Source: Alistipes sp. (lineage in GTDB: Bacteria; Bacteroidota; Bacteroidia; Bacteroidales; Rikenellaceae). Taken from it: 64,000 nucleotides of DNA. The translations under genes and the position numbers were made by a program. Below are positions 9,718 to 17,820 of this stretch, one piece after another. The stretch spans positions 1 through 64,000 of the forward strand of contig JAFXFM010000006.1 of NCBI GenBank assembly GCA_017520545.1, in the 5' to 3' direction. The stretch's first letter is position 1. Each line of letters begins with the position of its first letter. A model generated the notes under the pieces. It was not told the origin of the DNA. It worked only from the letters and a program-made list of their open reading frames with translations, and did not search any database.

Positions 9718-9721
9718 GTAT

Positions 9722-10240
9722 ATGCGATTGTATCTGATAGGTTATATGGCTACGGGAAAGAGTACGATTGGTCGCAAAATCGCCAAGCGTGCAGAGTTGC
9801 CGTTCTTCGATACCGACCATATGGTTGAGGAGGCAGAGGGTGCAGAGTGTGCCGATATTATAACCTATGCAGGTGAGGAGTATTTTCGTGCAGCCGAGCG
9901 TAGAGCTCTCGAAAAGACAGCGGAGCAGGGTAGTGCGATAATTTCGACGGGTGGAGGTCTGCCAATATGGGGCGACAACCAAGCGTGGATAGCCGAACAC
10001 GGTGTATCGGTATATCTGAAACGTACGCCCGAGCAGATTATTTCGCGACTTTCGCCCTACGGACGGCAGAAACGCCCTAAGTTTAGGGGGTTGAGCGACG
10101 AGGAGTTGTTGCAGTTTATGCACGCACACCTTGCCGAACGCGAGCCGATATACTCGAAGGCGGATATTGTGATAGATTGCTCGGAGATGAGCGATTGGGA
10201 GATTGCGGATAGACTCGTTGAGTTAGTAACTAAAAATTGA
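9722..10240 (+). CDS. aroK: Shikimate kinase
   Basis: This 172-residue P-loop kinase phosphorylates the 3-hydroxyl of shikimate in aromatic amino acid synthesis. It has Walker A GYMATGKS at the N terminus, the Mg/shikimate motif DTDH, the GGGLP loop and a lid region around RLSPYGRQKRP. The size is normal for the family. The start codon is 4 nt past the parC stop, so it is probably translated from the same transcript. Confidence 0.9.
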   Translation: MRLYLIGYMATGKSTIGRKIAKRAELPFFDTDHMVEEAEGAECADIITYAGEEYFRAAERRALEKTAEQGSAIISTGGGLPIWGDNQAWIAEHGVSVYLKRTPEQIISRLSPYGRQKRPKFRGLSDEELLQFMHAHLAEREPIYSKADIVIDCSEMSDWEIADRLVELVTKN

Positions 10241-10286
10241 GAACTAAAAAAAGCTAATGGCTAATGGCCAACGGCGAGTGGCTAAG
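10225..10286. repeat. Mixed heptad repeat before murI
   Basis: An AACTAAAA run is followed by GCTAATG, GCTAATG, GCCAACG, GCGAGTG and GCTAAG, clear 7-nt units that drift in sequence. Two repeat classes seen elsewhere in the window are joined here. Confidence 0.6.
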
Positions 10287-10288
10287 AT

Positions 10289-11047
10289 ATGATAGGCGTA
10301 TTTGATTCGGGTTTAGGTGGATTATCGGTGTGGCAGGCTCTGTACAGGGCGTTGCCATTCGAATCGTTGCTCTATCTGGGTGATGGCGCACGATGTCCGT
10401 ATGGCTCACGCAGTAGTGAGGAGGTGTGCCAATTTACCGAGGAGGCTGTTGAGCGGCTGCTGTCGAAGGGGTGCAAGATGATTGTTATCGCCTGCAACAC
10501 CGCTACGGCTGTGGCTATTGCGCACCTGCGCGAGAAGTATCCTAATGTGCCGTTTGTGGGGCTCGAACCGGCAGTGAAGCCTGCGGCATTGACTACCAAG
10601 TCGGGTGTGATAGGTGTTTTGGCTACGAAACGTTCGCTCGAAGGCGACCATTTCCGTAGAGCCGAAGAGAAGTATGGCGCGGAGGTTACAATTCTCAAAG
10701 CCGTAGGCGAAGGTTTTGTCGAGGCTGTGGAGAGTAATGAGGAGCATACGGCGCAGACTGCCGAACTCGTTCGCAAGGCGGTGAAGCCGCTTGTAGATGC
10801 GGGCGCCGATAAAATAGTGCTGGGCTGTACCCACTACCCATTCCTGCGCGAGGAGATTGCTCGTGTGGCAGGCGAGGGTGTAGAGATTATCGATTCGTCG
10901 GAGGCTGTGGCTCGAAGAGTTGCTGCACTCCTTGACGAATACGATATGAGAGCTTCGGAGGAGAGCAAGCCCGAGTATGATTTCTTGACATTCGCCGATG
11001 ATGAGTATGCCGAGAAACTACGAAATAAAGCATTTCAAACGCGATAA
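10289..11047 (+). CDS. murI: Glutamate racemase
   Basis: This 252-residue cofactor-independent racemase makes D-glutamate for peptidoglycan. The two catalytic cysteines are visible in VIACNTATA and LGCTHYPFL. The N-terminal signature GVFDSGLGGLSV and the YLGDGARCPYG segment are typical. It lies between aroK and ftsK in a same-strand run; ftsK starts 16 nt after its stop. Confidence 0.92.
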   Translation: MIGVFDSGLGGLSVWQALYRALPFESLLYLGDGARCPYGSRSSEEVCQFTEEAVERLLSKGCKMIVIACNTATAVAIAHLREKYPNVPFVGLEPAVKPAALTTKSGVIGVLATKRSLEGDHFRRAEEKYGAEVTILKAVGEGFVEAVESNEEHTAQTAELVRKAVKPLVDAGADKIVLGCTHYPFLREEIARVAGEGVEIIDSSEAVARRVAALLDEYDMRASEESKPEYDFLTFADDEYAEKLRNKAFQTR

Positions 11048-11063
11048 AAAGATATAATTAGAT

Positions 11064-13574
11064 ATGACGAAAGCGAAGAAAACACCTTCGCGTGCGGAGC
11101 TAAAACGTGCCGAGCGCGAGGAGAAACGAAAAAAGAGTATTGTAGAGAGCGATGGTACGCGTACTACGTGGGAGAGAGTGTGCTGGACAATAGGACTTTT
11201 GCTGACGCTCTTCTCGTTCTACGTGTTGGTGGCATCAATCTCGAACCTCTTCCATTGGGATTCCGATTTCTCGGCGTGGGCGAATGTCAATGCTCCGGTT
11301 GAAAATGCCTGCGGACGAGTGGGATTTCTGATTGCTCATACACTTATGGATAAGTCGTTCGGACTCTTCGGTATCCTTATCCCGATTGTTACGATGTTGT
11401 TCGGAGGCTTCTTGCTATTGGAACGTTCGCAGGTGTTGTGGCGTACGCTTATATCCATTATGCTCGTTACAATCTGCGGCTCGCTTACGTTGGCAGCACT
11501 ACCTTGGGGTGCGGAAATTCTCACCAGCGGTTTGGGCGGTGAGTTTGGTTTTGCCGTGAAAAATTTTCTCAAAGGAGAGGTCGGTGATGTGGGTCTATGG
11601 CTTACGCTCGTTGCCGTATGGGTGCTGGTGCTTTTCGTGATAAATATCAATATCATCGACTTCTTCCAACGTACCACCATTAGCAGCGTAGAGCACGGCA
11701 AGGGGCTGTTTGCATCAATTCAGGGCTATATTGCTCGTCGAAATGAAGCACGTGAAGCTCGTAAGGAGGCGCGACGTTTGGCGCAGATTGACGATGCTGT
11801 TGCTGCCGAGGATAAGGTGCGCAAAGTTGGTGAGGGGGCAGAGGCGACAGCCGAGGAGAAGCAGGAAGAGCCTACGACAGAGGAGCCTGTTGCAGAGGAG
11901 CCTATTTACCCTCAGCCTTCGACTCTTGACCCTCAGCCTGCAACCTCCGACACCGATGAGAAGGTTGCGGAGGAGGCTACGAAGTCGAATGTCGATGTAG
12001 TGGAGGTATATGAGCACGTCGAGGGTCAAATCAGGGCTTCGGAGATTGATAAGCACCGTCCGTTCAACCCCGACAGTACACCCGATTACGAGTTCCCGAA
12101 GGTTGCCTGCCTTGTAAATCACGAGAACGGTGCAGAGGTGTCGAACGAGGAGATTGAGCAGAACAAACAGCGCATCGAGGATACTCTTGGCAACTTTGGC
12201 GTGCCAATCAGCTCGATGACTGCGACCATAGGTCCAACCGTTACCCTCTACGAGATTGTTCAGGAGGCGGGCGTTAAAATTGCGAAGGTGCAGGGCTTGG
12301 AGCGTGATATTGCACAGTCATTGAAGGCGTTGGGTATACGTATTATCGCCCCAATTCCCGGCAAGGGTACTATCGGTATCGAGGTGCCGAACATCAACAA
12401 GGAGATTGTGTCGATGCGTTCGGCTATTCAGTCGGAGCGTTTCCAAAACTATAAGGCGGAGTTGCCTGTGGTTATCGGTCGCACCATTCAGAACGAGAAC
12501 TTTGTCTTCGACTTGGCAAAGATGCCTCACTTGCTCGTGGCGGGTGCTACGGGTCAGGGTAAGTCGGTAGGTCTGAATGCCATCATTACATCGTTGCTCT
12601 ATCGCAAAGACCCTTCGCAGTTGAAGTTCGTGCTTATCGACCCAAAGACTGTCGAGTTCTCACTCTACGACAAGTTGGAGAAGCATTTCTTGGCAAAGAT
12701 GGAGTCGGAGGACGAGGCGATAGTGAAGGACCCGAAGAAGGCTATCTATACGCTGAACTCGCTCTGCGTGGAGATGGAAAACCGTCTTGCGAAGTGCGGT
12801 AAGGTGGGTGTGCGAAATATCGTCGAGTACAACGAAATGGTTCGTAAGCGTGAGGTGGAGGATGGAATTATGCCATATATCGTGGTTATTATCGACGAGT
12901 TTGCCGACCTTATAATGACGGCGAAGGAGGTCGAGAAGCCTGTGATGCGTTTGGCGCAGAAGGCTCGTGCGATTGGTATTCACCTTATTGTGGCGACACA
13001 GCGTCCTGATGTTAAGGTCATCACGGGTACGATTAAGGCGAACTTCCCTGCACGTATCGCTTTCCGCGTGATGCAGATGATTGACTCGCGTACTATTATC
13101 GACCAACCGGGTGCACACCAACTTATCGGTCGTGGCGATATGCTTATGTCGGTGAATGGCGAGATTACGCGTATACAGTGTGCCTATGTCGATACACCCG
13201 AGGTGCGAGATATTGTGGAGCACATCTCCAATCAGCCATTCCCATATCCGAGTGGAACATACCTCCTGCCCGATTACGAGGAGTCGAGCGCAGCAGGCGG
13301 TGGTGAGGCTAATTTCGGTAGCGAGAGCAGCGCACCACGTCAGTTCGATGAGTATTTTGCTGCCGTGGCACGCGATGCTGTGGCAAGTGGTCGCCTTTCG
13401 ACCTCGTCAATTCAGAGTATCTACAATGTCGGCTTCAACCGCGCAGGTCGTATCACTCGCCAATTGGAGCAGGCTGGCATCGTGGGACCTTCGAATGGCT
13501 CGAAGCCTCGTGATGCGAAGATTCACGATATGATGGAGTTGGAGGAATTCCTGCAAAAACTTGGAGTAGAGTAG
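11064..13574 (+). CDS. ftsK: DNA translocase FtsK
   Basis: This 836-residue septal DNA pump has about four membrane helices between 35 and 200. A charged linker follows (about 215-315), rich in Glu and including a QPSTLDPQPATSD stretch. The RecA-like motor has Walker A GATGQGKS near 493 and a Walker B region around VVIIDEFADL. The C-terminal gamma winged helix (about 765-836; GRLSTSSIQSIYNVGFNRAGRI) reads polar chromosome sequences. FtsK clears DNA from the division septum and activates dimer resolution. The LolA-like gene follows after a long repeat-filled gap. Confidence 0.95.
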   Translation: MTKAKKTPSRAELKRAEREEKRKKSIVESDGTRTTWERVCWTIGLLLTLFSFYVLVASISNLFHWDSDFSAWANVNAPVENACGRVGFLIAHTLMDKSFGLFGILIPIVTMLFGGFLLLERSQVLWRTLISIMLVTICGSLTLAALPWGAEILTSGLGGEFGFAVKNFLKGEVGDVGLWLTLVAVWVLVLFVININIIDFFQRTTISSVEHGKGLFASIQGYIARRNEAREARKEARRLAQIDDAVAAEDKVRKVGEGAEATAEEKQEEPTTEEPVAEEPIYPQPSTLDPQPATSDTDEKVAEEATKSNVDVVEVYEHVEGQIRASEIDKHRPFNPDSTPDYEFPKVACLVNHENGAEVSNEEIEQNKQRIEDTLGNFGVPISSMTATIGPTVTLYEIVQEAGVKIAKVQGLERDIAQSLKALGIRIIAPIPGKGTIGIEVPNINKEIVSMRSAIQSERFQNYKAELPVVIGRTIQNENFVFDLAKMPHLLVAGATGQGKSVGLNAIITSLLYRKDPSQLKFVLIDPKTVEFSLYDKLEKHFLAKMESEDEAIVKDPKKAIYTLNSLCVEMENRLAKCGKVGVRNIVEYNEMVRKREVEDGIMPYIVVIIDEFADLIMTAKEVEKPVMRLAQKARAIGIHLIVATQRPDVKVITGTIKANFPARIAFRVMQMIDSRTIIDQPGAHQLIGRGDMLMSVNGEITRIQCAYVDTPEVRDIVEHISNQPFPYPSGTYLLPDYEESSAAGGGEANFGSESSAPRQFDEYFAAVARDAVASGRLSTSSIQSIYNVGFNRAGRITRQLEQAGIVGPSNGSKPRDAKIHDMMELEEFLQKLGVE

Positions 13575-13576
13575 AG

Positions 13577-13635
13577 GGGAGAACGGAAAACGGAAAACGG
13601 AAAACGGAGAACGGAAAACGGAAAGCGGAAAACTT
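13577..13635. repeat. Heptad repeat, GAAAACG class
   Basis: Seven or more 7-nt units (GAAAACG with GAGAACG and GAAAGCG variants) follow the ftsK stop. The same class occurs at 41135-41168 and 48608-48650. Confidence 0.75.
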
Positions 13636-13671
13636 TTGAATGATTTAGACGAGGCGCGAGAGTTGGCGCGA

Positions 13672-13790
13672 GAGATAAGGGCGAGTAAGGGCAAGTAAAG
13701 GCCAGTAAGGGCCAGTAAGGGTGCGCGCTTTCTTTACTAGCCGTTACTAGCCTTTAATAGCCCTTAATAGCCGTTATTAATGCTTGCGCC
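13672..13790. repeat. Decamer repeats forming an imperfect inverted repeat
   Basis: The left half has AGTAAGGGCC-type 10-nt units. The right half has TACTAGCCGT, TAATAGCCCT and TAATAGCC units, which are roughly their complement. The centre is GTGCGCGC. The whole could fold into a long imperfect hairpin between ftsK and the LolA-like gene. Confidence 0.6.
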
Positions 13791-13825
13791 GTGATAAGGG
13801 TAAGAGTTCGCACTTTGTAGCGCAC

Positions 13826-13910
13826 CCCAGTACCCCCAGTAAGCACCGAAGGTGCGCCCCCAGTAAACCCCAGTAACCCCCAATAACCCCCAATAACCCC
13901 CAATAAACCC
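13826..13910. repeat. CCCCAGTAA decamers with an embedded GCACC/GGTGC hairpin
   Basis: Direct 10-nt units (CCCCAGTAA, then CCCCCAATAA) surround the short hairpin GCACC-GAA-GGTGC. Nearly the same composite, with the hairpin loop AAA, occurs at 48660-48716. With the two arrays before it, this accounts for nearly all of the 354-nt gap; no gene is seen. Confidence 0.65.
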
Positions 13911-13928
13911 TTTAAAAAAAACTTTATT

Positions 13929-14510
13929 TTGAAACGAGCACTTTTAATACTGTTGTTATTTGTGAACTTGTCGGCTGCGGCGGACGAGAGGGGAGAGAAG
14001 CGACTTCAACGCATCTCGCAGCACTATGCGGCATTGGGCAACTATGCTGTGTCGTTTCTCCTGCGTACAGGAGGTGCCGAGCAGAGGGGAACGGTACAGG
14101 TCAGTGGTAAGGAGTCCTATTTGAAGGTTGCCGATACGGAGGTGTTCATCACCGACTCGTTGCGCTACGAGGTGCGAGGCTCGGCAAGGGAGGTGATAGT
14201 GGATAGGGCGGACGCCTACGAGAAGGAGTTGCTCAATTCGCTGAACGGGTTTAGCAATATCGCTGCCGACTACAATATCGAGGAGTGCGAGGTCGAGGGG
14301 CGTGCAGCGGTGCGTCTGATGCCGAAAAAACAGGGCGAGGTGATATATGTGATAACGGGCACGGACGGAGAGAGTGTGGCAAAGTTGCGATATGGCTCGG
14401 GCGATAATCTTGTCGAGGTTATTGTGTTGAAGAGTGAAAAAATCAGCCAAAAACTACCGATATTCTCCAAAGAGCGTTATAAAGGGTTCGAATTGATAGA
14501 TTTTCGTTGA
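13929..14510 (+). CDS. LolA-like outer-membrane lipoprotein carrier
   Basis: This 193-residue exported protein has a signal peptide at about 1-18 and a body of alternating beta strands that fits the LolA/LolB-like fold. In Bacteroidetes a LolA-like gene commonly follows ftsK, as here. LolA ferries lipoproteins through the periplasm. The start must be TTG (13929): the signal peptide begins directly at this codon and no ATG lies nearby. The family call rests on position, length and secondary-structure pattern more than on a sharp motif. Confidence 0.7.
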   Translation: MKRALLILLLFVNLSAAADERGEKRLQRISQHYAALGNYAVSFLLRTGGAEQRGTVQVSGKESYLKVADTEVFITDSLRYEVRGSAREVIVDRADAYEKELLNSLNGFSNIAADYNIEECEVEGRAAVRLMPKKQGEVIYVITGTDGESVAKLRYGSGDNLVEVIVLKSEKISQKLPIFSKERYKGFELIDFR

Positions 14511-14536
14511 AAAAGAGCAGAATTTTGAGTGAAAAT

Positions 14537-14567
14537 TTTGTGGTTTGCAAAAAATGTTTTAATTTAG
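14537..14567 (+). promoter_or_regulatory. Probable promoter for the small DNA-binding protein
   Basis: TTTG (14537-14540), 19 nt, then TAATTTAG (14560-14567), one mismatch from the TAnnTTTG box, about 50 nt before the start codon. Confidence 0.4.
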
Positions 14568-14618
14568 TAGTGCGAAAGAGTAACATACAAAGAAATAACA
14601 CTTAAAATTTTCAGTTCT

Positions 14619-14867
14619 ATGATTATTACATTTAACGAGTTGCGCCGTATCAAGGATAGACTTCCAAGCGGCAGTTCACAGCGTATTGCAGATGAGTTGG
14701 GTCTCGACGTGGAGACCGTGCGTAACTATTTTGGCGGAAAGCATTTCGACGCTAAGGGTTCGGTAGGTGTTCACTTCGAGCAGGGTCCCGATGGTGGCGT
14801 TGTAACGCTTGACGATACCGCTATTCTCGATGTTGCAATGCGCATTTTGAACGAGTTGGAGAAATAA
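14619..14867 (+). CDS. Small DNA-binding protein (HTH)
   Basis: This 82-residue protein has an N-terminal helix-turn-helix-like segment, SSQRIADELGLDVETVRNYF (about 18-37), followed by a short beta region and a C-terminal helix. Similar short proteins sit downstream of the ftsK/lolA pair in related genomes. The target and role are not known. It has its own promoter-like signal and is followed by a terminator, so it is probably monocistronic. Confidence 0.7.
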   Translation: MIITFNELRRIKDRLPSGSSQRIADELGLDVETVRNYFGGKHFDAKGSVGVHFEQGPDGGVVTLDDTAILDVAMRILNELEK

Positions 14868-14886
14868 TTTTCATTATCGAATTTAA

Positions 14887-14922
14887 GGGGTTGTTCTATC
14901 TTTTAGGGCAACCCTATTTTTT
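14887..14922 (+). terminator. Intrinsic terminator
   Basis: GGGTTG and CAACCC form a stem around a TTTTAGGG-containing loop, followed by TATTTTTT. It lies 20 nt past the small DNA-binding gene and before the SGNH hydrolase gene. Confidence 0.7.
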
Positions 14923-14946
14923 CTGATTGATATAACTACTAATGCT

Positions 14947-16062
14947 ATGAAGAGATTTTTGATGATGGTGGCTTGCGTAGCGATGGCTCTCACCACCTTT
15001 GCGCAGCCAAAAGACAAGAGTGTTAATTATGTTGATGCAATGCAACTTACACTTATTGGCAAGTTGTGTAAAACAACAAATCCTTACCACCGCGTGGAGA
15101 CGGCTGATGTTGTGGGTATTACCAAGAAGGAGGCGGATTTGCTACGTATGTCGTCGGGCTTGGCTATTGTGTTTAAGACCAATGCCGAGTCGATATGGGT
15201 GAAGGCGCAGTATGGCCCTGCTACTTCGTGGAACCAGTATGCTCCGCTTGCATCGACCAATGGATTTAACCTCTTTATCAAGGACGATAATGGTGCGTGG
15301 ACGTGGGCAGCCTCAAAGGTGCATAAAATAGCGCCTCTCTCCGAGAACTTGGAGAAGATGTCGGCTCCGTTGCAGGTCGTCAGAGGCTTGGTGGAGGGCG
15401 AGAAGGAGTGCATTCTCTACCTTCCGCTCTACTCGGAGCTTCTCTCGTTGGAGATTGGTGTGAATGAGGGCGCTAAAATCGAGGCTCTGCCAAATCCTTT
15501 CCGCCACAATATCGCAGTCTTCGGTTCGAGCTTCACTCACGGCTCGTGTGCTTCGGGTGCGGGTCTGACGTGGCCTGCATTTCTCTCGCGCTCAACGGGT
15601 TTGCACCTCTGCTCGTTCGGTATGTCGGGCAATAGCAAGTTGCAGCCATACCTCGGTGATGTCTTCGGAAAGACCAATGCCGAGGCGCTTATCTGCGATG
15701 CCTTCTCAAATCCGAGCAACAAGCAGATTGAGGCACGTATTCGCCCATTTATCGAGGCTGTACGCAAGAACAATCCGAATATACCGATTATCTTTTTGAA
15801 TACAATCTATCGCGAGCATCGCAACTTCCGCCCTTCGTACGATGAGAAGGAGCAGAGCCGTATCGACTGCGTAGAGCGTGTGCTTGCCGAGGTGGTGAAG
15901 GAGTATAAGGGTGTATATTTCGTGAATGTACCTAACCAAACGGGTACCGACCACGTAACCTCTGCCGACGGAACACACCCATACTCGTATGGATACCACC
16001 GTTGGGCGCAAGCGATTGAGAAGCCGATTCTCAAAATCCTTAAAAAGCACAAGATTAAATAG
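14947..16062 (+). CDS. Exported SGNH/GDSL-family hydrolase
   Basis: This 371-residue protein has a signal peptide ending near LTTFAQ (about 19). The N-terminal half resembles the beta-rich domain found before SGNH domains (GxDLY type). The SGNH domain starts near 185: block I nucleophile in VFGSSFTHG, a later block with GMSGNS, and the C-terminal Asp/His pair in DGTHPYSYGYHRW. Such enzymes are esterases or carbohydrate deacetylases of the periplasm or cell surface. The substrate cannot be read from sequence. The gene is followed directly by a 9-nt repeat array. Confidence 0.85.
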   Translation: MKRFLMMVACVAMALTTFAQPKDKSVNYVDAMQLTLIGKLCKTTNPYHRVETADVVGITKKEADLLRMSSGLAIVFKTNAESIWVKAQYGPATSWNQYAPLASTNGFNLFIKDDNGAWTWAASKVHKIAPLSENLEKMSAPLQVVRGLVEGEKECILYLPLYSELLSLEIGVNEGAKIEALPNPFRHNIAVFGSSFTHGSCASGAGLTWPAFLSRSTGLHLCSFGMSGNSKLQPYLGDVFGKTNAEALICDAFSNPSNKQIEARIRPFIEAVRKNNPNIPIIFLNTIYREHRNFRPSYDEKEQSRIDCVERVLAEVVKEYKGVYFVNVPNQTGTDHVTSADGTHPYSYGYHRWAQAIEKPILKILKKHKIK

Positions 16063-16063
16063 T

Positions 16064-16168
16064 GCAACAAAGCGTAACAGCGTATCAAACGTATCAAGCG
16101 TATCAAGCGTATCAAGCGTAACACCCGTAACACGTGTTACGCTTGATACGTTTGTTACGTTTGTTATG
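16064..16168. repeat. Left array of 9-nt repeats with CACGTG-centred palindrome
   Basis: Direct 9-nt units (GTATCAAGC/GTAACACCC type) run to a perfect 16-bp palindrome CGTAACACGTGTTACG at 16126-16141. Two to three inverted units then follow (GCTTGATAC, GTTTGTTAC, GTTTGTTA). It lies between convergent genes, so it may also work as a terminator. A second array with the identical palindrome lies at 17471-17578. Confidence 0.8.
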
Positions 16169-16221
16169 GTTTAGAGTCGTTAGAGAGTTTAGTGAATAAT
16201 TCTCAATTAGGACTCTCAGTT

Positions 16222-17364
16222 CTAATTTCTCAAATACAACAATCCTCCTCTCTCTATTAAAAGTCCTTGTGCAATGACTCGCGACAGCTTCACTCGTGCA
16301 TACGCTCGGCTGATGTTTGTTTCATCTACCAACTTCGTAATCAACACTTTACGCTCAATGCCATTCGGGTAACCCTCGCGTATAATCTTTACGCAGACGT
16401 TTTCGCCCTTCTCGTTCTCATAGTGCTCGTTTGGCATCTCGCACTCTTCGGGTAGTCCCTCCTCCGTAACGTGGAAGGCAAAGGGTGCAAACTCCTCGTT
16501 ACGGCAGTATTGCGGTTCAACGACCGAACGTTCGCCAACCTTACGGACATATATCATTGTTTCGACCTTGCGTTGCAGTGTCGAACCTATATGTCCTCGC
16601 GCCTTGTCGCTATTGGGGTTGGTGTGTAGTACGCTCATTATATGGCAATTATACTCGGTAGTAAGTGCCATAAATTCACCCACTACGGCATCGCTCTCCT
16701 CGATGCAGTTGCTATTATACATCAAGTCGCTAATGCCATCTACAACCACCAAGCGTGGGCGGTAGTAGGCTATTGCGTCGCGTAGTATGTTGAAACGCTC
16801 CTTGGGCTCTACCTCACGTAGAGTCAGCGTTTGCAACCTATCGAAGGGGGCGGTTTCGTCCACCCCTGCCATACGGTGTATACGCTGAATAACTTTCAGC
16901 ACGTGGCTTGCCGACTGCTCGGTATCAACCCACAACACCGTAGTTTTGTGTGAGGGTGCAATACCAAAACCTACGGTGCCCGAAGGTCGTAGCAGTGCCC
17001 CGACAAGAGCCGTACAGAGAAATGTCTTTTTGCTCTTGGCAGCACCTACGATTGCCGAGATATTACCTTCGGAGGCTATGACCGAGCCGTAGCGAGAGAT
17101 TATGGGTATGGGGTCGGGAATGTTAGCCGACGCATCTATAAGGTGCGGTTTAATGGCGTTATAGCGGCAGTTTTGCTCTATACGCTCACGCACCTCTTCG
17201 TGGTTGTATTTAGGTTTTAACTCCTCGTAGAGTTCGCTTTTGGGCGACTGTGCAGAGGAGTCGGAGGGTGCTTTGCCCGACGTGAAGTCGAGCATCTCTT
17301 TGAGCGATGCACCCAATAAAGGTGTACGGGTAGCACTATTGCCACCCACATTGTGATTATCCAT
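16222..17364 (-). CDS. RepA-like AAA ATPase (hexameric helicase type)
   Basis: This 380-residue RecA-fold ATPase of the AAA_25/RepA type has a Walker A-like loop GAAKSKKTF near 103, where the second Gly of GKT is replaced by Lys, as in many Bacteroidetes members. It also has Walker B-like VVVDGISDLM near 200 and HTNPNSDKARGHIGS. The C-terminal 60 residues look like a winged helix (KVLITKLVDETNISRAYARVKLS). Relatives are plasmid replication helicases or mobilizable-element proteins. Here no replication initiator, relaxase or integrase is next to it. Its promoter is clear, and 9-nt repeat arrays bracket the gene. Confidence 0.8.
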   Translation of the reverse strand: MDNHNVGGNSATRTPLLGASLKEMLDFTSGKAPSDSSAQSPKSELYEELKPKYNHEEVRERIEQNCRYNAIKPHLIDASANIPDPIPIISRYGSVIASEGNISAIVGAAKSKKTFLCTALVGALLRPSGTVGFGIAPSHKTTVLWVDTEQSASHVLKVIQRIHRMAGVDETAPFDRLQTLTLREVEPKERFNILRDAIAYYRPRLVVVDGISDLMYNSNCIEESDAVVGEFMALTTEYNCHIMSVLHTNPNSDKARGHIGSTLQRKVETMIYVRKVGERSVVEPQYCRNEEFAPFAFHVTEEGLPEECEMPNEHYENEKGENVCVKIIREGYPNGIERKVLITKLVDETNISRAYARVKLSRVIAQGLLIERGGLLYLRN

Positions 17365-17418
17365 AGTTTTATATATTTATAAGGTTAATAAAAAGATTTG
17401 TCTTCGCGAAAGACGATG

Positions 17419-17449
17419 CAAATATATAGCGTGGCAGAGCCCTTGTCAA
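17419..17449 (-). promoter_or_regulatory. Promoter of the RepA-like ATPase gene
   Basis: On the minus strand, TTG (17449-17447), 20 nt, then TATATTTG (17426-17419). This predicts a leader of about 50 nt. The right 9-nt repeat array begins 22 nt upstream of the TTG element. Confidence 0.65.
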
Positions 17450-17470
17450 TACATAATTTATAGAAAAAAT

Positions 17471-17578
17471 GCACAAAGCGCAACAAACGTAACAAACGTA
17501 ACAAGCGTAACAGGCGTAACAAACGTAACAAACGTAACAAACGTAACAAGCGTAACACGTGTTACGGTTGTTACGGTT
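17471..17578. repeat. Right array of 9-nt repeats with the same palindrome
   Basis: About eight direct units of GTAACAAAC/GTAACAAGC run into the perfect palindrome CGTAACACGTGTTACG (17551-17566), then GGTTGTTACGGTTTAG. The orientation and palindrome are the same as in the left array at 16064-16168. The similarity continues past the palindrome (GTTACGGTTTAG here, GTTATGGTTTAG there). Confidence 0.8.
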
Positions 17579-17611
17579 TAGGGTAGATAGGGTAGATAGG
17601 GGTTTGCTGGG

Positions 17612-17665
17612 GTAATTCTCCATTCTGCATTCTGCATTTTGAATTTTGCACCCTGCATTTCTCTG
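17612..17665. repeat. Heptad repeat, TCTGCAT class
   Basis: 7-nt units of the form ATTCTGC, ATTTTGA, ATTTTGC and ACCCTGC. The same class occurs at about 27904-27937 and 41088-41112. With the 9-nt array and the dnaK leader it fills the 456-nt gap before dnaK; no CIRCE operator was seen there. Confidence 0.6.
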
Positions 17666-17820
17666 CCATTTTGTCATACAAATTGCGCCTTAAAGTGTCG
17701 TTTTTGGCAGAAAAACCGCTAAAAAACATTAAAATCGGGTTTGGCAAGGGGTTTGCTCTACAAGAAAGCGACAACAAAAACTGACAAATTTTAACAAACA
17801 AATATAAAAACATTACAACT

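Noticed and set aside
16222-17364. Integrated plasmid or integrative element as a whole
   Set aside because: No relaxase, integrase, replication initiator or attachment site accompanies the RepA-like gene, so only the gene with its repeats is reported.
17369-17677. 102-residue ORF with CYVCYAC repeats upstream of dnaK
   Set aside because: It is only the translation of the 9-nt GTAACAAAC repeats.
17579-17820. CIRCE/HrcA operator or sigma-32-like promoter for dnaK
   Set aside because: No TTAGCACTC inverted repeat or clear heat-shock promoter was found in the leader.
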